A DNA stretch of 64,000 nt. Origin: Gammaproteobacteria bacterium (GTDB taxonomy: Bacteria > Pseudomonadota > Gammaproteobacteria > Pseudomonadales > Pseudohongiellaceae). The translations under genes were made by a program, and so were the position numbers. The notes beneath the pieces were generated by a model. The model was not told where the DNA came from and made no database searches. It saw nothing but the letters and a program-made list of their open reading frames with translations. The stretch is taken from NCBI GenBank assembly GCA_041395725.1, contig JAWKZW010000001.1, forward strand, positions 682,001-746,000. Reading direction: 5' to 3'. Positions 1 through 10,322 of the stretch are shown one piece after another. The first letter of the stretch is position 1; every line of letters begins with the position of its first letter.

Positions 1-2949
1 CGCTGTCATAACAACAGGACGCAAGCGCATAACAGCCCCATGTAATACACTTTCTACTAACATTTCTCTATCAGGCTGCCTGGATTCCTTACGACAGTCT
101 TTAAGCATTTTTCCATAGGACTGATTAAGATAGACCAGCATAATTACTCCGATCTCGACGGCTATGCCCGCTAGCGCGATAAATCCTACGCCTACTGCAA
201 CCGAAAAATTAAAACCATATAAATACATCAGCCAAAGTCCGCCACTGAATGCTAAGGGCAGAGTCCCCATGATTAGAGCGACTTCTGCAAAACTTCGAAA
301 ATGGATATACAGTAGGATGAGAATTATGCCGAGAGTAATCGGAATTACGTAAGTCAACCTTTCCTTAGCTCGTTGCATATATTCGTATTGACCAGACCAA
401 CTAATCGAATAGCCAGGAGGAAGTTGTATCTGCTCGTTTACGGCCTGTTGGGCAGCCGCGACATAAGTACCTACATCAATGTCCCGAATATCAACAAAGG
501 ACCAACCATTTAACCGTGCATTTTCACTCTTGATACCCGGAGGCCCGTCTTCAATATACACTTCAGCCACATCTGCCAGTGCAATTCGGTGGCCACTTGC
601 CGTTATAAGAGGCAACATTGAGATCGCATGAACTGAATCACGATAGGCCTGCGGATATCGCAGTCTAATAGGATAACGCTCAAGACCTTCAACTGACTCA
701 CTAATATTCATGCCTCCTATCGCAGTCGTAATAATTTGTTGAATGTCGGCAATATTTAGCCCATGTCGTGCCGCTTGATCCCGCTGTATATCAACCTTTA
801 CGTATCGCCCACCGGCCACCCTCTCTGAATACACTGACGTAGTACCTGGCACGTTCTGTAATATTCGTTCTAGATCTCTGCCTACACCCTCAATTACAGA
901 TAGCTCAGGCCCGGCAATCTTGATTCCAACCGGTGTTTTTATGCCTGTCGCCAACATGTCGATCCTGGTTTTTATTGGCATAACAAAAGCGTTGGTAAGC
1001 CCCGGAATTGAAATGAGAGAATTCAACTCTTGAATTAGCGAATCAGTCGTCACTCCTTCTCGCCATTCATCTTTCGGCTTTAGTTGTATGAAAGTTTCAA
1101 TCATTGTCAGTGGTGCAGGATCAGTAGCACTTTCAGCACGACCCATCTTGCCAAACACAGTCTCTACTTCTGGAAGCGTCTTTATCAGTCTATCTGTTTG
1201 TTGCAACAGCTCGCGTGCCTTGCCGATGGATATTCCGGCGTACGTCGTAGGCATATACATAAGGTCGCCCTCATCGAGCGGCGGAATAAATTCACTACCT
1301 ATGCGTGTGACAGGCCAAAAGCCAACAACAGTCACAACTACTGCCAACAGCAGTGTTGTTTTAGGAAAGCGCAGTACCGATTTGATAAGGGGACGATAGC
1401 CGGCCCGCAGAACCCGGTTAAGCGGATTTTTGTCCTCATGCATAACATGACCACGAATAAAGTAGCCCATAAGTACCGGCACTACAGTTATAGCAATAAA
1501 TGCTGAAGCTGCCATGGCATAAGTCTTAGTATATGCGAGCGGAGAAAACATCCTGCCTTCCTGTGCTTCCAATGCAAAGACCGGTAGAAAGCTCATGGTT
1601 ATAATAAGAAGGCTAAAGAACAGCGCGGGGCCAACTTCTACAGCTGATGTCGCGACTATCTCCCATCTGTTTTCGTCCGTTAACGGCGTTTTCTCCATAT
1701 GTTTGTGCATGTTCTCAATCATCACGATCGCACCATCAATCATGACGCCAATGGCAATGGCTATACCGCCTAACGACATGATATTGGCGTTAATTCCCTG
1801 CCAATACATAATCGTAAACGCTGCCAAGATACCTACCGGTAGACTGAATATGGCGACAAGTGAAGAGCGGAAATGGAAAAGAAACACAATACAAACTAGT
1901 GCTACCACCAAAATCTCTTCCAGAAGTTTTTCTATTAAATTTTCAATGGATCTATCAATGAGATCGGACCTGTCATATACCGTCACAATCTCTACACCCG
2001 GGGGAAGCCCTTGCTTCAATTGATCCAGTTTGACTTTGACGGCGTCAATCACGTTCGCCGCATTCTCACCAAAGCGCATGACTATGATGCCGCCGACGAC
2101 TTCACCTTCACCATTAAGATCTGCTATGCCGCGCCGCATTTGCGGCCCGAGATTAATGTCCGCGATATCTTTGAGCAATATGGGTGTGCCGTTCTGATTC
2201 ATGCCTAATGGAATGCTTTTTAAATCGTCTATCGAGGACAGGTACCCATCGGCAAGTACCATGTACTCTGCTTCCGCCATCTCTACCACGGAGGCCCCAG
2301 ATTCCTGATTGCCCTGCCTAATAGCCATTTGAATATGGCTCAGCGGGATACCGAATGCTCTAAGCCTCTCAGGATCAACCTGAATTTGATATTGCTTGAC
2401 CATTCCTCCTATAGAGGAGACTTCAGACACGCCTGAAACTGTTTGTAGCTCATATTTAAGAAACCAGTCCTGAAGACTCCGTAATTGACCAAGATCCTGC
2501 TGTCCGGTTCGATCAACCAGTGCGTATAGATACACCCACCCGACGCCGGTTGCATCCGGACCGAGCTGCGGTCTTGCTGAGGGAGGGAGGTCACCGGAAA
2601 CCTGATTCAAATATTCCAGCACACGACTGCGCGCCCAATATAGGTCGGTATCATCGTCAAAGATGATGTAAACGAATGAGTCTCCAAAGAACGAGTATCC
2701 TCGTACCGTTACAGCACCTGGAACAGATAACATGGCAGTGGTTAACGGATAAGTAACTTGGTCTTCGACAACTTGGGGCGCTTGACCGGGATAAGAGGTC
2801 TTGATAATTACTTGCACGTCAGACAAATCCGGCAAAGCATCAACTGGAGTTTGCTGCAATGCATAGCCACCAACAGCCATTAGGATGGCCGTGCTCAACA
2901 ATACGAAAAAACGATTGTTAATAGACCAACGAATTATCCCTTCGATCAT
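1..2949 (-). CDS. cusA: CusA-type copper/silver RND efflux pump (C-terminus off window)
   Basis: Inner-membrane proton-driven RND pump of a tripartite Cu(I)/Ag(I) exporter. It reads in one frame from ATG at 2949 to the window edge (983 codons); about 60 residues of a usual CusA are missing to the left. The N-terminus has the typical first membrane helix followed by VDALPDLSDVQVII. The TM4 motif is of the AIAIGVMIDGAIVMIEN kind, with IG where CzcA-type pumps have DFG, which favours monovalent metals. The segment IDMLATGIKTPVGIKI carries the methionine of the periplasmic metal site. It starts 13 bp after the adaptor gene, so it is the last gene of a cusCBA operon. It closely resembles the second CusA at 35185-38355. 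Confidence 0.95.
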   Translation of the reverse strand, partial: MIEGIIRWSINNRFFVLLSTAILMAVGGYALQQTPVDALPDLSDVQVIIKTSYPGQAPQVVEDQVTYPLTTAMLSVPGAVTVRGYSFFGDSFVYIIFDDDTDLYWARSRVLEYLNQVSGDLPPSARPQLGPDATGVGWVYLYALVDRTGQQDLGQLRSLQDWFLKYELQTVSGVSEVSSIGGMVKQYQIQVDPERLRAFGIPLSHIQMAIRQGNQESGASVVEMAEAEYMVLADGYLSSIDDLKSIPLGMNQNGTPILLKDIADINLGPQMRRGIADLNGEGEVVGGIIVMRFGENAANVIDAVKVKLDQLKQGLPPGVEIVTVYDRSDLIDRSIENLIEKLLEEILVVALVCIVFLFHFRSSLVAIFSLPVGILAAFTIMYWQGINANIMSLGGIAIAIGVMIDGAIVMIENMHKHMEKTPLTDENRWEIVATSAVEVGPALFFSLLIITMSFLPVFALEAQEGRMFSPLAYTKTYAMAASAFIAITVVPVLMGYFIRGHVMHEDKNPLNRVLRAGYRPLIKSVLRFPKTTLLLAVVVTVVGFWPVTRIGSEFIPPLDEGDLMYMPTTYAGISIGKARELLQQTDRLIKTLPEVETVFGKMGRAESATDPAPLTMIETFIQLKPKDEWREGVTTDSLIQELNSLISIPGLTNAFVMPIKTRIDMLATGIKTPVGIKIAGPELSVIEGVGRDLERILQNVPGTTSVYSERVAGGRYVKVDIQRDQAARHGLNIADIQQIITTAIGGMNISESVEGLERYPIRLRYPQAYRDSVHAISMLPLITASGHRIALADVAEVYIEDGPPGIKSENARLNGWSFVDIRDIDVGTYVAAAQQAVNEQIQLPPGYSISWSGQYEYMQRAKERLTYVIPITLGIILILLYIHFRSFAEVALIMGTLPLAFSGGLWLMYLYGFNFSVAVGVGFIALAGIAVEIGVIMLVYLNQSYGKMLKDCRKESRQPDREMLVESVLHGAVMRLRPVVMTA

Positions 2950-2962
2950 TCCTGTCCCCTAA

Positions 2963-4487
2963 CTATTGATCCAAGTCCAACTCTGCAAATTCCAGAATGA
3001 CTACTCTGTTTCCAGTCAGACGATTCATTTGAAATCGGTATTTTTGTCCTGACTCTAGAATGGATACATCAACTTCTTCATCTAATTCAAAGCTCATGGT
3101 CATCGCTGGCCACTCCCATTCAGGCACAGGGTCATGAGTAATCGATATCATTCGCTCCAAGGTCATAAGATGCTCAATGGTTCCTTGACTCCATACAATT
3201 TCACCTGAATTGCCAATGGCTGGCATGGTATTTGCGTCAGCAACTATTTGCGTGCCCCCCGCATCGTCAATTTCGAATTGATGGTCAGGTGACATACGCA
3301 GAAAATCTGACGTAATACTAGATTCAGAATCCAATAAGAAATGTGCTGATGTTACGACAAGATCACCGTCTTCCAGGCCGTTTAGAATCTCAACCTTTGA
3401 GTCCCCGAGCCTGCCTAGTGAGACTTCAACTGATTTGAATTGACCATCGCCCATCGCTAGAACTACCCGGTTCTGAGTACCGGTTCTTATGACTGCTTCA
3501 TGCGGCACTTGTAAGGCTTGCTCTCCCTCCTCACTATGCTCAATTGTTACCTGGGCGAACATATTGGGCTTTAATTCTAATCCTGGATTTCTGAATCGAA
3601 GGCGCACCTGGACTGTTCTAGTTTGCTCATTCAACGTGGGGTAGACAAAATCTACTACTCCTTGCCAATCTCTACCCGGCAGATAATCCAGGCTCATGTT
3701 GACCGAATCGCCTATGGATACCAAAGAAGCCTGACGTTCGAATACTTCGGCGATTACCCACACCTCATCTAACACACCAATGGAAAGGATCTGATTACCT
3801 GGTTGAACGAATTGGCCTTCGCGAACATTGAGATTGGTCACAAATCCTCCTTGAGGCGCGGAGATCGTAACGTTCCGAAAGATTCTTTGCCGATCCTTAA
3901 CTTCATCTATCAGAGACTGGGGTACTAAAAGTGCCAGTAATCGCTCTTCGGCAGATATCACAAATCGTTGATTGCTCATATCCATTGCAAGCAATAACTC
4001 TTCCTGAGCATTGACCAATGTAGGGGAATAAAGTGAATATAAGGGCTGACCTTCCTCAATGAACTCCCCTTCCGCTTTTACAAACAGCTGGTCTATCCAA
4101 CCCTCTACTCGAGGATGCATGTTTATCAGCCTGTCCTCATCGAACTGAACATAGCCAACTGTTCGAATCGCACTTTCGAAAGGACCAACTTCAACTAATC
4201 CCGTTCTAACGCCCAAGTTGTTTTCTACAACTGATGATACAGAAACAACTCCAGGCCCCATGCCAGCGGATTGATCACCTTCGTAAACAGGAACGAGCTC
4301 CATTCCCATTGGTGATACACCCGGCCCATCTCTACGATAAGTTGGATCCATGGGTGAAACCCAATATAGCGGTTCTGTTACTTGAACCTGTTCACCATCG
4401 CGAGTCGTGGCCAAAGCTAAGAAGTAACCCAACACCAACCCAAATACTCCGACGACAACTATAAGGATCAATATCTTTTTTTTTCAT
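2963..4487 (-). CDS. cusB: CusB-type periplasmic adaptor with an A9 frame break after the start codon
   Basis: Membrane-fusion adaptor linking CusA to the outer-membrane channel. Near the N-terminus is a heavy-metal-binding segment (YWVSPMDPTYRRDGPG then SPMGMELVPVY) in which cysteines are replaced. Lipoyl/barrel domains follow, and a C-terminal CusF-like domain with WPAMTMSF is fused. The open frame without correction runs only from TTG 4471 (502 aa), which has no ribosome site. A proper site, GGAG then ATG at 4487, lies upstream and is followed by nine A residues. With eight A residues the protein would begin MKKKILILIVVVGVFG, a normal membrane anchor. The frame break may be a sequencing error, slippage or phase variation. 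The stop codon of the upstream cusC lies 9 nt before this ATG, so the two are co-transcribed. Confidence 0.9.
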
Positions 4488-4496
4488 CTCGTCTCC

Positions 4497-5804
4497 TTAA
4501 AGCGCAGATGTAGTGAGCAGGTAATCCAGTTGGGAAATGATTTTTGATCGCTCCACTTCGATTTGAAGTAATTCTATTTTGGCATTGAGTTCTGCTATAT
4601 AGGCACGCATTACTTCTTCAAAGTCTCCCTCGTCTGCTGTGTAAGAAGACAAGGTTGCTTGAGTCAAATCAGATAGTTGCGATAATAGGGTATCGTTAAA
4701 AAGTGCTCTGCGCTCATCCAACACCACAAGCTGAGCCATTGCTTGCTGGTAATTCGCAAACAGATCTTTTATCAAGAGCATCCTTTCGGTTTGCCTCGCG
4801 GAAGCCCGGTATTGACTTGCCCGTAATCGCGGCTTCTGTCGCTTCTCAGTAAATAGAGGCAAGTCAAAACTCACATCAAGAGAAATGAAATCTGCCCTTT
4901 CGATGCCTCCTGGCGCGTTACCCCTATAACCGTAATTGACCCCTACACTGTATGAAGGTTTAAAACTTTGTTCTGTGATTTCAATTTGTGTTTGGGCAAT
5001 TTCAATTTTTTTGTCCTGCGCCCTGACTTTCGGATGGTTCAGAAAATATTCAGAAGCCTGTGCAAGGCCTGACAATTCTGTCGAAGGCGGCGGTCGCTGC
5101 TGCAGTTCGGGTGACAAAGGCAAGGACAAATATTCATAAGGCAACCACTCAGCAAGTCGCTGCTTACTCCGGTCCTGAAGTTGTCGCAACATAGCCAACC
5201 TGTCATCCAACCTCACCAGTTCCACTTCAGCTCGCACCAAATCCTGTTGCCTGGCAAGCCCAGCTGCCGACGTATATCTCGCATTCGTAATATCTACCAA
5301 CTGTTCAAATAATACTCTGTCGTTATTAATCAGAGTAATTGACTGCTCTGCTAGATACCCATCCAACCAGAGACGTGAAACTTCTAATGAAACCGCTGCT
5401 TTTCGGTCATCACGTTGAAACGGATTGACCTCACTTTGCTGCAAAACTCGACGCCGCTGTAGCTTGAGAGAATCGCCTCTCGGAAACGATTGACTAACAC
5501 CTACGCGGAACTGTGTCATCGGCTCCTGATTAAAGTTCAGCGTATCCAGTGGCATATTCGGCAGCCCGACCATCATTTTGGGATCTGGCAATTCTCCTGA
5601 CGCTATCGCTTGTTCAAGTAATGCGTTCTCTTCCTGTTGACTAACAATAAGCCAATCATCCCCCTCAATAGCTAGATCGATTGCATATTCAAGGGTGAGA
5701 TTTTGCAATTCTTGGGAGCTAACGGGCAAGGCAACAACAAGTAACAACAACGAAAAAGCAGAAATCTGCCCAAGTCTCAGTAAACTCGATTCCATATTTT
5801 TCAA
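4497..5804 (-). CDS. cusC: CusC/TolC-type outer-membrane efflux channel
   Basis: Outer-membrane factor of the tripartite copper/silver exporter and first gene of the minus-strand cusCBA operon. Two TolC-type helical repeats are visible: a first half beginning LTLEYAIDLAIEGDDWL, and a second half with DLPLFTEKRQKPRLRA. The signal peptide MKNMESSLLRLGQISAF followed by LLLLVVALPVSSQ supports TTG 5804 (GGGA about 8 nt upstream) or ATG 5795. The longest open frame reaches 5855, but that adds residues in front of a good signal peptide. It is divergent from the two-component regulator at 6120, with an operator between them. Confidence 0.9.
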   Translation of the reverse strand: MKNMESSLLRLGQISAFSLLLLVVALPVSSQELQNLTLEYAIDLAIEGDDWLIVSQQEENALLEQAIASGELPDPKMMVGLPNMPLDTLNFNQEPMTQFRVGVSQSFPRGDSLKLQRRRVLQQSEVNPFQRDDRKAAVSLEVSRLWLDGYLAEQSITLINNDRVLFEQLVDITNARYTSAAGLARQQDLVRAEVELVRLDDRLAMLRQLQDRSKQRLAEWLPYEYLSLPLSPELQQRPPPSTELSGLAQASEYFLNHPKVRAQDKKIEIAQTQIEITEQSFKPSYSVGVNYGYRGNAPGGIERADFISLDVSFDLPLFTEKRQKPRLRASQYRASARQTERMLLIKDLFANYQQAMAQLVVLDERRALFNDTLLSQLSDLTQATLSSYTADEGDFEEVMRAYIAELNAKIELLQIEVERSKIISQLDYLLTTSAL

Positions 5805-6005
5805 TACAACTTTCCCTTCATTTAGAACTGAATAGACGCTTTTAAACGCCACCACCTTATGCCCCTACAGACGAACAATTGTCCGCACACAGCTTCTTTT
5901 CAACATGAAATAGTATGACTGGCGCAGGCTCAGCTATTTGATTCAACTATTTATGACTCGTTACCCAGTAGCTTAGAAGTATAGGGTCGCACGACTTTCC
6001 CCAGG

Positions 6006-6043
6006 ATTACGTGAGGATTACATCTTCGTAATGATCGTGTAAT
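6006..6043. promoter_or_regulatory. CopR/CusR operator, four phased half-sites
   Basis: The divergent gap between cusC and cusR holds ATTACATCTTCGTAAT (6017-6032), one mismatch from the ATTACA-N4-TGTAAT box at 8395-8410. Further ATTAC (6006-6010) and GTAAT (6039-6043) half-sites lie exactly 11 bp outside each inner half-site, which gives helically phased sites. Binding by the RR encoded at 6120 is inferred from box similarity and position. Confidence 0.7.
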
Positions 6044-6119
6044 CTTTCTGCTAGTATGTGATTGCTAGAATTTGCCAAACTTAGTTTGACTGACCACATC
6101 TACCGGAGATAATCAAACA

Positions 6120-6812
6120 TTGAAAATTCTTGTAGTCGAAGATGAGGCCAAGACTGGCAACTATCTCAAACAGGGATTAACGGAATCGGGTTTTAGTGTC
6201 GACCTGGCTAGAACCGGCCTTGATGGACACCACTTAGCAAGGACAGGATCATATGATCTGGTGATACTCGACGTTATGCTGCCAGACATTGACGGCTGGA
6301 AGATTGTGAGCTCGATAAGAGAAGCCGAAGATAATACTCCCGTTTTATTTCTTACCGCGAAGGATAGCGTTGAGGATAGAGTTAAGGGCCTTGAGCTTGG
6401 TGCCGACGATTATCTGGTAAAGCCGTTTGCCTTCGCTGAGCTACTAGCGCGTGTCCGGACACTACTTAGGCGTCCTGCTGTTCAGCACTCTGAAAATAAG
6501 TTGCAGATCTCTGATCTTGTACTGAATTTGCCAAAACGGCGTGTTACACGTTCTGGGAAACTAATCCAGTTGACTAACAAGGAATTTTCTTTGCTAGAAT
6601 TGCTGGTGAGAAGGCAGGGTGAAGTGTTGCCCCGCTCTCTTATTGCCTCACAAGTGTGGGACATGAACTTTGACAGCGACACGAATGTTATCGATGTCGC
6701 TATTCGCCGATTACGTTCTAAAATTGACGATCCCTTTAAGTCAAAATTGATTCACACTGTCCGTGGAATGGGCTATACGATAGAGGATCTTAGCGAAATT
6801 TCTGATGATTAA
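6120..6812 (+). CDS. cusR: CusR/CopR-type OmpR-family response regulator
   Basis: Transcription factor of a copper/silver-sensing two-component system. The receiver domain (residues 1-118) has acidic residues E7-D8, phospho-acceptor D51 in VILDVMLP, T79 in FLTA and K101 in VKPF. The C-terminal winged helix (about 130-225) ends RRLRSKIDDPFKSKLIHTVR. At 230 aa it has the family length. The start is TTG 6120, with CGGAGA upstream. It overlaps the sensor kinase by 8 bp, and its probable operators are in its own promoter region and before copA. Confidence 0.93.
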   Translation: MKILVVEDEAKTGNYLKQGLTESGFSVDLARTGLDGHHLARTGSYDLVILDVMLPDIDGWKIVSSIREAEDNTPVLFLTAKDSVEDRVKGLELGADDYLVKPFAFAELLARVRTLLRRPAVQHSENKLQISDLVLNLPKRRVTRSGKLIQLTNKEFSLLELLVRRQGEVLPRSLIASQVWDMNFDSDTNVIDVAIRRLRSKIDDPFKSKLIHTVRGMGYTIEDLSEISDD

Positions 6813-8217
6813 TGGTCGTCCCGCATCTCTGGTTCTCCGAGTCACAGTACTGGTGGGTATTGCGACCATTGGTAGCCTATTAGCCCTCGGAATCTTTGTG
6901 CAACGCTCAATTGCACTCCACTTTGTTGAACTGGAAACTGAAGAGCTCCGGGTGATATCCGAATCGGTGCAATCTACTTTGAATTCGTCAACGGCGAACA
7001 AAGGTGCTTCTGAATTGGCAATCGATCTGGAAGGGGCAGTGTCTGGTCACCACGGGGTCTATTTTCTGGTTGCCGACGACAAAAATTCCCTAGTCTATGC
7101 AACGCCAGGTCCGGATTTGATATCTATTGCAAATTCAGTTGATACTGTTGAGTCGATAGAACGCAACGTTCTGCACGACTGGACTGAAGGTGGAAGTGCT
7201 TATAGCGGTGCAGTCTTGAAGGTTCCAGTAGCAGACTACAACCTCGTTCAGGGAGTCTCCCAGGAGTTTACCATTGTAGTGGCGGCATTGATGGATGAAC
7301 ATTTTAGATTTTTGGAGGGCTTTAATAAAACACTCTGGAGTATCATTACAAGCGTTAGCCTTTTTGCGATTCTTGCTGCCTGGATCGCGGCACGACAAGC
7401 CCATGCGCCGCTCCACGCGCTTAGCGCCAAAATCAGCACGATTAGTTCTGATAAGTTACATCTTCGACTGGAGCCCAGCAAAGTGCCTATAGAACTAGCA
7501 GAGCTAGTAGATTCATTTAACAAAATGATAGTCAAAATGGAAGATGTCTTCGAAAGGCTGTCGAATTTTTCAGCGGACATAGCGCATGAATTTCGCACTC
7601 CTATAACCAATATTATTACTCAAACAGAAGTATCACTTGGTAAAGCACGTGATGTCACTGAGTATCGAGAAATTCTATACTCTAATCTGGAAGAATATGA
7701 ACGTATGGCCAAAATGGTCAGTGATATGCTCTTCCTGGCACAAACAGATAACGGGCTAATTAAGCCTACTTTTAACTATCTGAGCATAAGAGATGTGATT
7801 GAAGGGATATTCGAATACTACGAGGCATGGTCAGAAGAGCAAGACGTGACACTCAAACTTAGTGGACATTGCCCTGAAATATTCGGCGATGATTCGATGC
7901 TGAGAAGAGCACTGTCTAACTTAGTTTCAAATGCAATTGATCATACAAATCAGGGTCAATCCGTGGAAGTTAGCCTGAGTTCAACCAATAACTCAGCCCT
8001 GATTACTATTAAAAATTTTGGAAAGGAGATAAAGACCGAGCAACTGCCGAAAATATTTGATCGCTTTTATCAGGCAGATCCTTCACGGCAAAGGCAAGGA
8101 GCAGGCCTTGGTTTAGCAATCGTCAAGTCGATAATCGAAATTCATAGTGGCAGTATCACTGTCACTTCCGATAAAGGTATGACCAGCTTCGCAATAGAGC
8201 TACCCAAAAACGCCTAA
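6805..8217 (+). CDS. cusS: CusS/CopS-type heavy-metal sensor histidine kinase
   Basis: Membrane sensor kinase paired with the upstream regulator. Order of parts: TM1 (about 9-32), periplasmic metal-sensor region (about 35-170), TM2 (about 175-197), HAMP, dimerisation/H-box with H261 in ADIAHEFRTPITNI, N-box around SNLVSNAIDH, and G-box GAGLGLAIVKSI. It follows the family pattern of CusS/PcoS/CopS at 470 aa. Translationally coupled to cusR (8-bp overlap). The actual ligand (Cu or Ag) is inferred from the neighbours. Confidence 0.93.
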   Translation: MINGRPASLVLRVTVLVGIATIGSLLALGIFVQRSIALHFVELETEELRVISESVQSTLNSSTANKGASELAIDLEGAVSGHHGVYFLVADDKNSLVYATPGPDLISIANSVDTVESIERNVLHDWTEGGSAYSGAVLKVPVADYNLVQGVSQEFTIVVAALMDEHFRFLEGFNKTLWSIITSVSLFAILAAWIAARQAHAPLHALSAKISTISSDKLHLRLEPSKVPIELAELVDSFNKMIVKMEDVFERLSNFSADIAHEFRTPITNIITQTEVSLGKARDVTEYREILYSNLEEYERMAKMVSDMLFLAQTDNGLIKPTFNYLSIRDVIEGIFEYYEAWSEEQDVTLKLSGHCPEIFGDDSMLRRALSNLVSNAIDHTNQGQSVEVSLSSTNNSALITIKNFGKEIKTEQLPKIFDRFYQADPSRQRQGAGLGLAIVKSIIEIHSGSITVTSDKGMTSFAIELPKNA

Positions 8218-8394
8218 TTTCATAACTTAACGAAACATTCTGACTCCGCTATAAACCTCTACAAAAATATGCGTAAGCAGTGTTTCATCTCCCACCAAGA
8301 CTGATCAAGAGCCATCCTAAATTCCGAATCGATTTCTCGGGCGAGTTACCTACTAAATCTATATCCTGTTAACTATCGCCTGCCAGATTATAAG

Positions 8395-8410
8395 ATTACA
8401 AAAATGTAAT
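8395..8410. promoter_or_regulatory. Perfect CopR box upstream of copA
   Basis: ATTACAAAAATGTAAT is a perfect 16-bp palindrome (ATTACA-N4-TGTAAT) about 120 bp before the copA start. It matches the form of cop/pco boxes bound by CopR/PcoR regulators. The second, one-mismatch copy is at 6017-6032. Confidence 0.8.
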
Positions 8411-8531
8411 GCAAGGGTCATGGGAACGTCAGGGATAGGCCTTTAAACTTACGCCTATTCTTTGTCAATTGTAGTAATAAGGCAGCAATTCCACTAATTT
8501 TTAGTCGGAGTTGAGACGGGTTTCTTTCTCC

Positions 8532-10322
8532 ATGAGTCGCAGTATTCCACCTTCAGTACCACTTCAGAGTGTCGGCCGACGCCGGTTTGTTTCCGCCCTA
8601 GCCACGGGTAGCGCCATGCTTGGTGCAGGCCCCGCCTTAACCGCGGCTAGTTCGATTTTACCTAGCAGTGCGCCAGAGCTTTCCGGCACAGAGTTTAATC
8701 TTATAGTTGCCCAGACACCGGTAAACTTTAACGGAAAACCCCGAACCGCCACTACCATTAACGGTTCAATTCCCGCTCCCACACTTCGATGGCGAGAGGG
8801 AGACACTGTTACTATTCACGTTACCAACCACCTTCGTGAAAGAACTTCAATACATTGGCACGGCCTGATATTGCCTTTTAACATGGACGGTGTACCCGGA
8901 ATCAGTTTTAAAGGAATCGATCCTGGAGAGACATTTACGTACAAATTTAAAGTTCAACAGAGCGGCACTTACTGGTATCACTCACACTCCGGCGCGCAGG
9001 AAATGGCCGGCATGTATGGAGCAATTATAATAACGCCGATTGGCGGTGAATCCATTCAAGCGGATCGCGACTATATAGTGCAGTTATCAGACTGGACCAA
9101 TGAAATCCCCGAACGTGTATTTGAGAAACTTAAAACGCAGAGTGACTATTACAATTTTACTCAACCAACCTTGCTAGATTTGTTTTCTGACGTAACAAAT
9201 GACGGGCTAGGTGCCGCACTAGACAAGCGTCGCATGTGGAACGAAATGCGCATGAACCCAACCGATCTTTCAGACCTGTCTGCGTATACGCTAACCTTCC
9301 TGATGAATGGAAAAACTCAAGCAGGAAATTGGAGCGAACTCTTTACTCCCGGAGAGAGAGTTCGGCTGCGTTTCATAAATGCAGGCAGCAATACAATATT
9401 CGATGTGCGTATTCCCCATCTGCCAATGACTGTTGTTCAATCTGATGGGCTGAATGTCGAGCCCGTCACCGTCGATGAATTCCGATTTGGCTCGGGCGAA
9501 ACCTATGATGTTATCGTCGAGCCCACAAAAACCGCCTACACAATTTTTGCTGAATCCATTGAACGCACCGGTTTCGTTCGGGGCACATTGAGCAGTAAGC
9601 CGGGGCTAACGGCTGACATACCAGCAGTAAGTGAACCCGTGTGGCTGACCATGGAAGATATGATGGGAGCCATGAATCATTCTATGGTGACTGGAATGAG
9701 TGACGGTGAGATGGCTATGAACCACGACGATCACAGCACTCCCAATAATGGGACAGTCATGAAACAAAGCAGTCCCACTGATATTTTGATCAAACCCTCC
9801 AAACAAGTCAGGCACGCGAGTACCGAGTATAGTGCCAGCACCGATATGCTGGTAGATACCCCCAGAACAAATCTTGATGACCCGGGGGTAGGGCTTCGCG
9901 ATAATGGTCGGCGCGTTCTTACGCTTGCTGATCTAAAAACCATAGGTGGTCCTATGGATTCTCGTGGACCTGATCGGGAAATTGAGCTGCACCTTACCGG
10001 CAATATGGAACGCTATTCCTGGTCGATTGATGGTGTGGAGTATGGGAAATCAACCCCCATCCATTTTAAACATGGTGAACGGCTAAGGGTCATTTTGCAC
10101 AACGACACGATGATGACACACCCAATGCACCTACATGGCATGTGGAGCGAATTAGAAAACGATGAGGGTGAATTTCTAGTAAGAAAACATACAATTTTAG
10201 TGCAACCGGCGCAACGAATCAGTTTCTTAGTGACAGCGGACGCGCTCGGGCGATGGGCATGGCATTGTCATTTGCTGTTTCATATGGATGCAGGCATGTT
10301 TCGCCAGGTGATAGTGACGTGA
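8532..10322 (+). CDS. copA: CopA/PcoA-type periplasmic multicopper oxidase
   Basis: Copper-resistance oxidase thought to oxidise Cu(I) to Cu(II) in the periplasm. A twin-arginine signal is visible (GRRRFVSALATGSAM), so Tat export is expected. Copper ligand motifs are IHWHGLILP, WYHSHSGAQEMAGMYG, HPMHLHGMW and near the C-terminus AWHCHLLFHMDAGMF, which together form the type 1/2/3 copper centres. A Met/His-rich insert (MMGAMNHSMVTGMSDG onward, then MNHDDHS) is typical of CopA. Start: ATG 8532 gives a short leader before the RR. TTG 8511 is also open, but GGAG lies immediately against it. The gene follows a perfect CopR box, and its stop overlaps the copB start. Confidence 0.94.
   Translation: MSRSIPPSVPLQSVGRRRFVSALATGSAMLGAGPALTAASSILPSSAPELSGTEFNLIVAQTPVNFNGKPRTATTINGSIPAPTLRWREGDTVTIHVTNHLRERTSIHWHGLILPFNMDGVPGISFKGIDPGETFTYKFKVQQSGTYWYHSHSGAQEMAGMYGAIIITPIGGESIQADRDYIVQLSDWTNEIPERVFEKLKTQSDYYNFTQPTLLDLFSDVTNDGLGAALDKRRMWNEMRMNPTDLSDLSAYTLTFLMNGKTQAGNWSELFTPGERVRLRFINAGSNTIFDVRIPHLPMTVVQSDGLNVEPVTVDEFRFGSGETYDVIVEPTKTAYTIFAESIERTGFVRGTLSSKPGLTADIPAVSEPVWLTMEDMMGAMNHSMVTGMSDGEMAMNHDDHSTPNNGTVMKQSSPTDILIKPSKQVRHASTEYSASTDMLVDTPRTNLDDPGVGLRDNGRRVLTLADLKTIGGPMDSRGPDREIELHLTGNMERYSWSIDGVEYGKSTPIHFKHGERLRVILHNDTMMTHPMHLHGMWSELENDEGEFLVRKHTILVQPAQRISFLVTADALGRWAWHCHLLFHMDAGMFRQVIVT

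Noticed and set aside
10253..10318. Upstream start for copB inside copA
   Set aside because: It would add residues before a good signal peptide; GTG 10319 has a properly spaced ribosome site.
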